A stretch of 19,413 nucleotides of DNA, from positions 1 to 19,413 of the forward strand of contig JAYSRU010000032.1 of the NCBI GenBank assembly GCA_043720875.1, in the 5' to 3' direction. The notes below the pieces were generated by a model that saw only the letters and a program-made list of their open reading frames with translations, was not told the DNA's origin and made no database searches. Origin of the DNA: JAYSRU01 sp043720875. Its GTDB lineage: Bacteria > Bacteroidota > Bacteroidia > Flavobacteriales_D > Crocinitomicaceae. Each line of letters opens with the position of its first letter. The first letter of the stretch is position 1. Positions 7,146 to 13,761 of the stretch are shown in pieces. The translations under genes and the position numbers were made by a program.

Positions 7146-7947
7146 TGTCAAATGTTATTGTTTTATCGCTTGAGTGGATTCCTGTAAGGTTGTTTTTTTG
7201 CAAGATTTCACGTGCAAAGTTAAGATAATTTACACTTGCTTTGCTTGTAGCATCGTGCATGATTATCGTTTCTCCGTGACTTGGTGCTTCGCCAAGTTTA
7301 GTGTTTCTGTGAATAATTGTATCGAAAACTAAGTCTTGAAAATGTGTTTTTACCTCGTCAACTACTTGATTAGCTAAGCGTAAACGTGTATCGTACATCG
7401 TGAGCAATATCCCTTCAATTTCCAAGTCAGGGTTAAGTCGACTTTGCACTATTTTAATTGTATTTAATAGTTTTCCCAAGCCTTCTAATGCAAAAAACTC
7501 ACATTGTACAGGCACAATTACGGCATCTGCGGCACATAATGAATTTACAGTAATTAAGCCAAGTGAAGGAGAGCAATCGATTATAATGAAATCATACAGG
7601 TCTTTAATTTTATCCAAAGCAGCCTTGAGTAAATACTCTCTATTGGGTAGATTAATCATTTCAATCTCAGCACCCACCAAATCAATGTGCGATGGTAAAA
7701 TGTCTAAATTTGGGTTATTGGTTGGAATGATTAATTCTGATGGATGAATGTCGTTCATCAAACAATCGTAAATATTGTTTTCACTGTTTGGATTGAATCC
7801 AACACCAGAAGTAGCATTTGCTTGTGGATCAGCATCTACAATTAGCGTTTTATATTCCAACACTCCTAAACATCCTCCCAAATTAATGGCAGTAGTTGTT
7901 TTTCCAACTCCTCCTTTTTGATTCGCTATTGCAATTATTTTTGCCAT
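7135..7947 (-). CDS. parA: Chromosome partitioning ATPase ParA (Soj type)
   Basis: This cytoplasmic, nucleoid-binding ATPase has 270 residues. The deviant Walker A motif KGGVGKTT is at residues 11-18 with the signature Lys11. DADPQAN (Walker A') and IIDCSPSLG (Walker B/switch II) follow, and a basic C-terminal region contains RNTKLGEAPSHG. It has no N-terminal HTH extension, so it is the chromosomal Soj type rather than the plasmid type Ia. It lies 19 nt after the DUF3276 gene and overlaps parB. Confidence 0.97.
   Translation of the reverse strand: MAKIIAIANQKGGVGKTTTAINLGGCLGVLEYKTLIVDADPQANATSGVGFNPNSENNIYDCLMNDIHPSELIIPTNNPNLDILPSHIDLVGAEIEMINLPNREYLLKAALDKIKDLYDFIIIDCSPSLGLITVNSLCAADAVIVPVQCEFFALEGLGKLLNTIKIVQSRLNPDLEIEGILLTMYDTRLRLANQVVDEVKTHFQDLVFDTIIHRNTKLGEAPSHGETIIMHDATSKASVNYLNFAREILQKNNLTGIHSSDKTITFDNEL
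7204..7219. promoter_or_regulatory. parS: Possible degenerate parS-like site inside parA
   Basis: GATTTCACGTGCAAAG has the CACGTG core and matches 11 of 16 positions of the widely conserved parS consensus TGTTTCACGTGAAACA. Other bacteria carry parS sites inside their par genes, so the location is plausible, but five mismatches make it weak. Confidence 0.2.
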
Positions 7948-7966
7948 AATTTATTTCTACTTCTAT

Positions 7967-8290
7967 TTAATTTAAATCTTCAAAAGATACTTCTTTCTGA
8001 CTTGAAGTGTCTTGAGGTTGGATCTCATTGTCATGGTTGCTCAGTTCGTCCATTTTGTCAAAAACTTCATCCAAACCATCTCGGAACTTTTCAAAATCCT
8101 CTTTGTATAAGAAAATTTTATGCTTTTGGTAGTTTTCGCTTCCTTCAGGGCCAACTCGTTTACTTTCAGTTAAGGTGATGTAAAGATCGTTACTTCGCGT
8201 GGATTTGATGTCAATGAAATAAGTTCTTTTTCCTGCACGTACTACCTTTGAATATACGTCGTCATTACGATTGCCATTGTCAAAATCCAT
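7967..8290 (-). CDS. DUF3276 (PUR-alpha-like nucleic acid-binding) protein
   Basis: The ATG at 8290 gives 107 residues and matches the family's usual short acidic N-terminus; a TTG three codons upstream (8299) is less likely. The core YSKVVRAGKRTYFIDIKSTR, then NDLYITLTESKR and HKIFLYKEDFEKF, is the PUR-like fold. The related Borrelia protein BpuR binds single-stranded DNA and RNA, so nucleic-acid binding is expected, though the cellular role in Bacteroidota is poorly known. The C-terminal 30 residues are acidic and probably disordered. It directly precedes parA (19 nt), so it may be co-transcribed with the partition genes. Confidence 0.9.
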   Translation of the reverse strand: MDFDNGNRNDDVYSKVVRAGKRTYFIDIKSTRSNDLYITLTESKRVGPEGSENYQKHKIFLYKEDFEKFRDGLDEVFDKMDELSNHDNEIQPQDTSSQKEVSFEDLN

Positions 8291-8343
8291 CCCTGTCAAT
8301 TTAGTAACTACAAATATGAAGATTTTTTTATCATTTTTGCGCT

Positions 8344-8381
8344 AAAAACTAGAAGAGTTATGCACAATTTTATTGCTCTTC
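8344..8381 (-). terminator. Weak candidate terminator overlapping the ABC gene stop
   Basis: On the minus strand GAAGAG (8381-8376) can pair with CTCTTC (8357-8352), followed by TAGTTTTT. The 18-nt loop and short stem make it a weak terminator, so read-through into the DUF3276-par cluster is possible. Confidence 0.25.
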
Positions 8382-10199
8382 GGTCAACTGGGCTTGATAC
8401 ATTTCTGCATAAATCCCACCTTTTTGTAAAAGATCTGTAGGCGTTCCTTCTTCAACGATTTCACCATTTTCAAGTACTAAAATACGTGTAGCATTTCGAA
8501 TTGTGGAGATACGATGACTCACAATAATAGACGTTTTGCCTTGCATTTCAAGTCCGATGTTTTTCAATATAATATCTTCAGTCTCTGTATCAACGGCAGA
8601 AAGGCAATCATCAAATAACATCATTCGAGGCTTTTTCACTAATGCTCTCGCTATGGTTAGTCGTTGTTTTTGTCCGCCAGAAAGGTTCACTCCGCGTTCC
8701 CCTAGTAGTGTGTCGAATTTGTCAGGGAATTCGTTAATATTATGATAAACGTGCGTTTTAATAGTAACGTCAATCAGTTCTTGATTACTTAATTCGTGAT
8801 CTGCTGTTCCGAATTTTAAGTTTTCTCCAATTGTGTCAGAAAATAGAAATACATCTTGGGGTACAACGCCAATTTGGGAGCGATAATGATCGAGCTGTAT
8901 AGATTTTAAATCGTGCCCATCAATTTTTACGGTGCCAGAAGTTGGGTCAATTGTGCGAGATAATAAACTTAATATGGTCGATTTTCCTGAACCTGTTCTT
9001 CCTAAAATAGCAAGAGTTTCACCTTTTTGAACCTGAAAACTAATGTTCTTTAGCGCTTGGATTCCAGTGTTTTCGAAGGTGACAGAAACAGCTTCAAATT
9101 TAACATCGCCGTGCACGTCAATTTTAACACCAATTTCTGTGTTAATTTCGGGTATTTCCTTTAAAAACTCGTTGATCCTAGCTTGAGAAGCTGCTGCTCT
9201 TTGCGTTAACGAGGTAACCCAACCAACACTTGCAAATGGCCATGTAAGCATATTCACATAGGCGAGAAACGCAATAATATTTCCCATTGATATTTTACCA
9301 GCAGCGACCATTTCACCTCCCACGTAAATGGTTAAAACATTACTCAAACCGATCAAAAAGATAATGGTTGGCATAAATAGAGCGTTTGTTTTTACCAGTG
9401 TCATATTCTTTTTCAAATAAGCATCGCTTTGTTCTGCAAATAAACTTTGTCGTTCTTTTTCTTTGCTAAACGCGCGTACAACTCTTAATCCGGAAAACGT
9501 TTCTTGCACTAAGGTGGTCATGTTAGATTGTTCTTCTTGCACCCGTTTACTTTGACGGTTCATTCGGCTAGAAACGAAATAAATCATGATCGACATGATC
9601 GGTAGGGGAATTAATACAACCAAGGTCATATATCCGTTTATGGATAACATGTAACCGACAATAATGAAAAACAACACCGCAAGGTTAATGGTGTACATTA
9701 CTCCGGGCCCTAGATACATGCGCACATGGCCGACATCTTCTGAGATTCGATTCATTAAATCGCCAGTGTTATTTTTCTTATAAAAATGATATCCCAGCTT
9801 TTGATATTGGTCATACACTTCATTTTTCAAATCATACTCTATATATCTTGAAGTTACAATGATTGTTTGACGCTGTAAAAACAAAAAGAAACCGCGCAAG
9901 ATGGAATATAAAACATAGATTCCAGCAAGAGATAAAGCCAAGGCTATCGTTGACTGCAAATTGTTAAAAATTGCAATAATTATGGGGTTATATTCACGTA
10001 AAGATTTAGGGTTGTTGCTGATATCTAGAGCTTTGTTAGATAATGCTTTCATCTTTTCCGTGAATAAATCTACAGCATCAGACATCACTAAAGGCATTTC
10101 GGCAGCAAAAATATCCGACAGCACAATAAACAAAACACCTAACAGTAAGCGGTATTTATATTTTACAAAATATTTATTGAGGTATTTGAGGGATTTCAT
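8370..10199 (-). CDS. ABC transporter, exporter-type half transporter (ATP-binding and permease)
   Basis: The chosen ATG at 10199 gives 609 residues and a start directly before the first membrane helix; the frame stays open a further 81 codons but that stretch overlaps the divergent gene and is unlike the family. A six-helix exporter domain (about 15-330) is followed by the nucleotide-binding domain: Walker A GRTGSGKST (400-408), Q-loop Gln448, signature LSGGQ (506-510), Walker B MMLFDD (526-531) and switch His562. The residue after Walker B is Asp531 instead of the usual catalytic Glu, as in the degenerate partner of heterodimeric exporters such as TM287 or YheI-like proteins. The substrate (drug, lipid or peptide) cannot be told. 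Confidence 0.93.
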   Translation of the reverse strand: MKSLKYLNKYFVKYKYRLLLGVLFIVLSDIFAAEMPLVMSDAVDLFTEKMKALSNKALDISNNPKSLREYNPIIIAIFNNLQSTIALALSLAGIYVLYSILRGFFLFLQRQTIIVTSRYIEYDLKNEVYDQYQKLGYHFYKKNNTGDLMNRISEDVGHVRMYLGPGVMYTINLAVLFFIIVGYMLSINGYMTLVVLIPLPIMSIMIYFVSSRMNRQSKRVQEEQSNMTTLVQETFSGLRVVRAFSKEKERQSLFAEQSDAYLKKNMTLVKTNALFMPTIIFLIGLSNVLTIYVGGEMVAAGKISMGNIIAFLAYVNMLTWPFASVGWVTSLTQRAAASQARINEFLKEIPEINTEIGVKIDVHGDVKFEAVSVTFENTGIQALKNISFQVQKGETLAILGRTGSGKSTILSLLSRTIDPTSGTVKIDGHDLKSIQLDHYRSQIGVVPQDVFLFSDTIGENLKFGTADHELSNQELIDVTIKTHVYHNINEFPDKFDTLLGERGVNLSGGQKQRLTIARALVKKPRMMLFDDCLSAVDTETEDIILKNIGLEMQGKTSIIVSHRISTIRNATRILVLENGEIVEEGTPTDLLQKGGIYAEMYQAQLTEEQ

Positions 10200-10213
10200 T
10201 GTGATTAAATTTG

Positions 10214-10221
10214 TAACTTTG
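10214..10221 (+). promoter_or_regulatory. Candidate -7 promoter element for the leuDH-nusB operon
   Basis: TAACTTTG matches the Bacteroidota -7 consensus TAnnTTTG exactly, and lies about 84 nt before the ATG at 10305. The best upstream TTTG (10185-10188) is 25 nt away, longer than the usual spacing, so the -33 box is uncertain. On the opposite strand TACTTTTG (10265-10258) is a matching element for the ABC gene, so the two promoters would face one another. Confidence 0.35.
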
Positions 10222-10304
10222 CACACCTTTTTGAAGCAGTTAATGTGAAAGTTTTTACAAAAGTAACCAGAAGGATTAAATAATATCACTAATTTATCAG
10301 TAAT

Positions 10305-11402
10305 ATGTTTGAAGTAAAAGATATAAGTCAAGTAAATCTTGAGGAGAATCCAGTTTTGGCTCAAATGAGTAAATTCAACCACGAGCAAATATTGTTTTGC
10401 AACGATAATGAAACTGGTTTGAAGGCAATCATTGCGGTTCACAATACAGTTTTAGGACCTGCGTTGGGAGGAACGCGTATGTGGGCGTACAACAATGAAA
10501 TGGATGCTTTGAACGATGTTTTGCGTCTTTCTCGTGGAATGTCTTACAAAAATTCTATTTCTGGTTTAAATTTAGGTGGAGGTAAAGCGGTTATTATCGG
10601 TGATGCGAAAACCATGAAGTCAGAAGCTTTAATGCGTCGCTTCGGTAAATTTGTACAAAGTCTTGGAGGGAAATATATTACTGCAGAAGATGTAGGAATT
10701 TCGACATCAGACATGGTTTACGTTAAAATGGAAACGAATCACGTTGTAGGTTTGCCAGGTAAATCAGGCGATCCATCTCCAGTTACTGCTCAAGGTGTTT
10801 ATGTTGGAATGAAAGCATGCGCTAAAAAACAATTTGGGAGTGATAGTTTAGTCGGTAAAAAAATTGCTGTGCAAGGTGTTGGTCACGTTGGTGAATATTT
10901 AGTTGCTTCGTTAGCAAAAGAAGGCGCAGATATTACCATTTGTGACATGAATGATGAAACGGTTAAAAGATTAGTGGCTCAATACGGTGTTAAAGCTGTT
11001 GGAATCAATGATATTTATGACGTGAATATGGATATTTATGCGCCATGTGCACTAGGAGCAACAGTAAATGATGAGACATTAGCCCGATTGAATTGTGCTA
11101 TCATTGCAGGAGCGGCTAATAATCAGTTGGCAATTGAACAAATTCACGGTAAACTGGTTACCGAAAAAGGAATTATTTATGCACCAGATTTTGCATTAAA
11201 CGCAGGAGGTGTTATAAATTGTTATTCTGAGGTTATGGGCTTTTCTTCGGAATGGGCATTAACTAAAGCAGATGAAATTTATACAACAATTGGTTCTATT
11301 TTAGAAAGAGCTAGTGCGGACAATGTTCCAACCTATACAATTGCAAATAGAATTGCCGAAGAGCGTATTGCTGCTATCGGAAAAGTAAAGTTACCAATGT
11401 AA
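10305..11402 (+). CDS. Leucine (branched-chain amino acid) dehydrogenase
   Basis: This NAD-dependent cytoplasmic enzyme of the Glu/Leu/Phe/Val dehydrogenase family interconverts leucine, valine or isoleucine and the 2-oxo acids with ammonia. Its 365 residues match LeuDH length. PALGGTRMW, then SYKNSISG (Lys82) and GLNLGGGKAVIIGD (Lys94, matching the catalytic Lys80 of the Bacillus enzyme) are present, as are ITAEDVG, the cofactor loop GVGHVG (191-196) and GAANNQL. The precise substrate preference (Leu against Val or Phe) cannot be fixed from sequence. It starts the operon and ends 1 nt before nusB. Confidence 0.93.
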   Translation: MFEVKDISQVNLEENPVLAQMSKFNHEQILFCNDNETGLKAIIAVHNTVLGPALGGTRMWAYNNEMDALNDVLRLSRGMSYKNSISGLNLGGGKAVIIGDAKTMKSEALMRRFGKFVQSLGGKYITAEDVGISTSDMVYVKMETNHVVGLPGKSGDPSPVTAQGVYVGMKACAKKQFGSDSLVGKKIAVQGVGHVGEYLVASLAKEGADITICDMNDETVKRLVAQYGVKAVGINDIYDVNMDIYAPCALGATVNDETLARLNCAIIAGAANNQLAIEQIHGKLVTEKGIIYAPDFALNAGGVINCYSEVMGFSSEWALTKADEIYTTIGSILERASADNVPTYTIANRIAEERIAAIGKVKLPM

Positions 11403-11403
11403 T

Positions 11404-12351
11404 ATGTTGAATAGAAGGCATTTAAGAATTAAAGTTTTACAAGCGCTTTATGCGTATTTTCAGAGTGAAGAAACCAATCATGCGAAAGCTGAACGCGAAT
11501 TATTGAGTTCGGTTGATCGTATTTATGATTTGTATTTGTACTTATTATTGAGTTTTATTGAAATCAAGTCCATCACCGTTGCAAAAATGGATGATGCAAA
11601 ACAGAAGATGAGACCGTCGGAAGATGACCTTAATCCAAATATGAAGTTGGTGAACAACAAAGTAATTGCGTTATTGGAAAACAATGTAAGCCTGCGTCGT
11701 GAGTCAGAAAAATTCAATGTGAACTGGGTTGGAGATGACACGCAAGAAATGTTGAAGAAAATGGTTTTAGCGTTGAAAGATTCTGAAGTGTATTTCCAAT
11801 ACATGAACAGTGAAGAATCAAGTTTTGAAGAAGACAAAAGCTTTGCGATCGCATTATTTAAAACAGATATAGCTAATTTTCCTCCGCTTTACACTTATTT
11901 TGAAGACAAAAGCATTCACTGGTTGGATGATATAGATTTAGCTTGTTCTATGGTTATTAAAACCTTAAAGTCGTTCAGCGAAGAAGGCGATAATAAGATA
12001 ATGCCTTTATACAAAGAGCCTGAAGAAGAAATCGATTTCATTAATATCTTGTTCCGCAAAACGATTGTTTGGGACAAAGAAAATAGTGCATTGATTGAAG
12101 ATTTGACAAAGAATTGGGAATTAGATCGAATCGCTAAAATGGATGTATTGTTAATGAAAATGGCAATTACCGAACTTCAAGCATTCAATTATATTCCTAA
12201 GAAAGTTACATTGAACGAGTACATTGAAATTTCTAAATTCTACAGTACTCCAAAAAGTAATGGATTTATTAATGGAATTTTGGACAAAGCGATTGATAAA
12301 TTGGAAGAAGACAATAAGATCGTTAAAATTGGAAGAGGTTTAATCAGCTAA
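11404..12351 (+). CDS. nusB: Transcription antitermination/rRNA processing factor NusB, long form
   Basis: NusB, with NusE, binds boxA RNA and supports rRNA transcription. The 315 residues are about twice the E. coli length (139), as is normal for Bacteroidota. RRHLRIKVLQALYAY starts the protein. An inserted, lysine- and glutamate-rich middle part (about 40-210) follows. The canonical C-terminal NusB helices are present: FINILFRKTIVW, then ELDRIAKMDVLLMKMAITEL, then KVTLNEYIEISKFYSTPKS and FINGILD. It lies 1 nt after leucine dehydrogenase and 10 nt before the DUF1573 gene. Confidence 0.93.
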   Translation: MLNRRHLRIKVLQALYAYFQSEETNHAKAERELLSSVDRIYDLYLYLLLSFIEIKSITVAKMDDAKQKMRPSEDDLNPNMKLVNNKVIALLENNVSLRRESEKFNVNWVGDDTQEMLKKMVLALKDSEVYFQYMNSEESSFEEDKSFAIALFKTDIANFPPLYTYFEDKSIHWLDDIDLACSMVIKTLKSFSEEGDNKIMPLYKEPEEEIDFINILFRKTIVWDKENSALIEDLTKNWELDRIAKMDVLLMKMAITELQAFNYIPKKVTLNEYIEISKFYSTPKSNGFINGILDKAIDKLEEDNKIVKIGRGLIS

Positions 12352-12361
12352 TAACGAAAAG

Positions 12362-12751
12362 ATGAAAAAAATACTATTTATCAGCTTAAGTTTCGCTTTG
12401 CTCGCATGCGGAGAAAAAGGATCTATTGTAGGCGAAAGGACAACAATGGAAGTTATACATTTGTTTAATGCAGGAAATGTACTAAAAGGTGAAATTGTTT
12501 CAGCAAAATACATGGTGAAAAATACAGGAAATTCTCCATTAATAATTGCAACGGTTTCTGGAAGTTGTACATGCACGGTTTCAGATTTTGAAAAAGAACC
12601 GATTGCACCAGGTGAAGAAGGTTTTGTTACCTTAGAAATAGCAACAGATAAAGCACAGTTGGGTAAGTTAGAGAAAACTGCTACAATTGTGGCAAATACA
12701 ACGCCTTCGGCAACAATTTTAATCGTGAAAGCGAACATAACAAGTAAGTAA
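12362..12751 (+). CDS. DUF1573 family lipoprotein
   Basis: This encodes 129 residues. The lipobox ALLAC gives lipidated Cys16. The single Ig-like DUF1573 domain contains the typical N-terminal H(L)FNAG, VKNTG, the paired cysteines of GSCTCTVSD, and APGEEGFVTLEIAT. The function is unknown; the family is common on Bacteroidota surfaces and in secreted proteins. It sits between nusB and yajC in the usual Flavobacteriia order and is probably in the same transcript. Confidence 0.88.
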   Translation: MKKILFISLSFALLACGEKGSIVGERTTMEVIHLFNAGNVLKGEIVSAKYMVKNTGNSPLIIATVSGSCTCTVSDFEKEPIAPGEEGFVTLEIATDKAQLGKLEKTATIVANTTPSATILIVKANITSK

Positions 12752-12773
12752 TAAATTAATAAAATAAAATAAG

Positions 12774-13073
12774 ATGATTTTAGCAGCAGCGGCAGGCGGA
12801 GCAAACGGAATGCAAAGCATAATAATGTTGGTTTTGGTAATGGTAGTTTTCTACTTTTTCATGATCAGACCACAAATGAAAAAGCAAAAAGAAGTAAAGA
12901 AATTCAGAGAAGGAATGAAAGTAGGGGATAAGATTGTAACAATTGGTGGAGTTCACGGTAAAATTGTTTCCATGCAAGAAACTACAGTAGTTGTAAATTC
13001 TGAAGGTTCTCAATTGCGTTTTGAAAAAAGTGCCATCTCAAAAACTGGTGGAGATTTGATTGGTCAAAACTAA
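12774..13073 (+). CDS. yajC: Preprotein translocase accessory subunit YajC
   Basis: This encodes 99 residues. One hydrophobic membrane segment (IIMLVLVMVVFYFFMIRPQ, about 17-35) is followed by the family hallmark RPQMKKQKEVKKFREGMKVG and DKIVTIGGVHGKIV. It is a component of the SecDF-YajC complex in the inner membrane. It is the last gene before a strong terminator, 22 nt after the DUF1573 gene. Confidence 0.95.
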   Translation: MILAAAAGGANGMQSIIMLVLVMVVFYFFMIRPQMKKQKEVKKFREGMKVGDKIVTIGGVHGKIVSMQETTVVVNSEGSQLRFEKSAISKTGGDLIGQN

Positions 13074-13096
13074 GCAATAACTCAAGTTAGTATTTA

Positions 13097-13126
13097 AGAG
13101 CATTCGTCAATTGGCGGATGCTTTTT
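13097..13126 (+). terminator. Intrinsic terminator of the leuDH-nusB-yajC operon
   Basis: AGCATTCG (13099-13106) pairs with CGGATGCT (13115-13122) with one G-T/mismatch position, an 8-nt loop and a T-run immediately after. It starts 26 nt beyond the yajC stop. Confidence 0.8.
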
Positions 13127-13164
13127 GCTTTTAACAATTTTTTAATGTTCCAAAGTGAAACCTT

Positions 13165-13192
13165 TTTGTTGGTTTTACGGTATATACTTTTG
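13165..13192 (+). promoter_or_regulatory. Candidate promoter between two terminators
   Basis: TTTG (13165-13168), a 16-nt spacer and TACTTTTG (13185-13192) match the Bacteroidota TTTG / TAnnTTTG promoter pattern, with a spacer slightly short of the usual 17-23. GTGAAACC (13155-13162) and GGTTTTAC (13171-13178) form an 8-bp imperfect inverted repeat whose loop holds the -33 box, a layout that could be an operator. Confidence 0.4.
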
Positions 13193-13198
13193 GATCAA

Positions 13199-13259
13199 TT
13201 ATCAACAAACAGGTAGAAGGGAACTCGAGCAGTAGCAAAGGTTCCCTTCTTCTTTTTTT
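13199..13259 (+). ncRNA. Possible small RNA of about 60 nt
   Basis: Transcription from the promoter-like sequence ending at 13192 would start near 13199 and give a short unstructured leader (13199-13214), then the long terminator hairpin 13215-13250 with a 16-nt loop. There is no ORF of note. It is not recognised as any known RNA family; the call rests only on promoter plus terminator, so it remains tentative. Confidence 0.3.
13215..13259 (+). terminator. Strong intrinsic terminator with no ORF before it
   Basis: AGAAGGGAAC (13215-13224) and GTTCCCTTCT (13241-13250) form a perfect 10-bp stem with a 16-nt loop, followed by TCTTTTTTT. The T-tract is only on the + strand side, so it ends rightward transcripts. 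It comes after the yajC operon's own terminator and just before the convergent gene ending at 13278. Confidence 0.85.
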
Positions 13260-13277
13260 AGTGTGTCTTCGGGAAGC

Positions 13278-13679
13278 CTATTTATCGTTCGTTGGTCTTG
13301 AAATCTCTTCTTCTCGATAGGCTAACCAATAATCAATGTCAGATATTTTAAATTTTTCTCTCCATGATGTAATTTTGGAAGGGTCGTATCTTTTTCCGTT
13401 GTAATGAATTTGATTGAGTAAAAGTAAATGCGTGTTCCAGTCAAGTGAAGTGTCTCCTGCGACTAGGATATTTACTAAAACATTTAATAAGGTGTCTTTG
13501 TCAATCTTTTTTGAGTAACTACTTAATTCTTTACTGCAACCAGAAAAAATAATAATTCTTCCTTGTCCAGAATATTCAATTTTTGTAGACTCAGCCAACA
13601 AGCACTTTAATCTTGATGTTATATCATCTTGACTAAAAGAATGTGAGAAATATAGTAATACTAAAATTAGAGTTTTCAT
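13278..13679 (-). CDS. Small secreted protein of unknown function
   Basis: This encodes 133 residues with a signal peptide (MKTLILVLLYFSHSFSQ, cleavage before DDIT). The mature part has two cysteines (in LKCLLAE and SGCSKEL) and a helical, charged C-terminal half (ITSWREKFKISDIDYWLAYR followed by EEE). I recognise no family. It lies 79 bp downstream of the large type IX cargo gene on the same strand and may follow it in a transcript, but the gap contains an inverted repeat at 13681-13710. Confidence 0.65.
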   Translation of the reverse strand: MKTLILVLLYFSHSFSQDDITSRLKCLLAESTKIEYSGQGRIIIFSGCSKELSSYSKKIDKDTLLNVLVNILVAGDTSLDWNTHLLLLNQIHYNGKRYDPSKITSWREKFKISDIDYWLAYREEEISRPTNDK

Positions 13680-13680
13680 A

Positions 13681-13710
13681 AGACTAATGTAATCAATTTT
13701 TGATTAGTCT
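13681..13710. repeat. Inverted repeat abutting the start of the small secreted-protein gene
   Basis: AGACTAAT (13681-13688) is the exact reverse complement of ATTAGTCT (13703-13710), separated by 14 nt. An overlapping pair AATCA/TGATT lies inside. It sits 1 nt upstream of the ATG at 13679 (minus strand), so it would be at the 5' end of that mRNA and could be an operator or translation-blocking hairpin. Confidence 0.5.
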
Positions 13711-13740
13711 AAAATCTACATACCCGTATTTTATAAAATG

Positions 13741-13761
13741 TAGCTGAGCTTGTCGAAGCTA
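13741..13761. repeat. Palindromic REP-like element (TGAGCTTGTCGAAG type)
   Basis: TAGCTGAGCTTGTCGAAGCT (13741-13760) followed by A reads TAGCTTCGACAAGCTCAGCT and A on the other strand; AGCTT/AAGCT pair around a GTCG loop and TAGCT/AGCTA at the ends. The core CTTCGACAAGCTCAG is a sequence I recall as scattered between genes in many Bacteroidota and other genomes. The first three bases on the minus strand are the TAG stop of the large cargo gene, so the element starts exactly at its end. Confidence 0.5.

Noticed and set aside
7149..7151. TTG at 7151 as the parB start
   Set aside because: An ATG two codons downstream (7145) fits the typical ParB N-terminus and gives an ordinary overlap with parA.
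10200..10442. In-frame N-terminal extension of the ABC transporter by 81 residues
   Set aside because: It overlaps the start of the divergent leucine dehydrogenase and the promoter region, and has no similarity to exporter N-termini; the ATG at 10199 is directly before the first helix.
12340..12804. Minus-strand ORF of 154 codons over the DUF1573 gene
   Set aside because: The plus-strand DUF1573 lipoprotein has family motifs and fits the operon; the antisense ORF spans two genes' boundaries.
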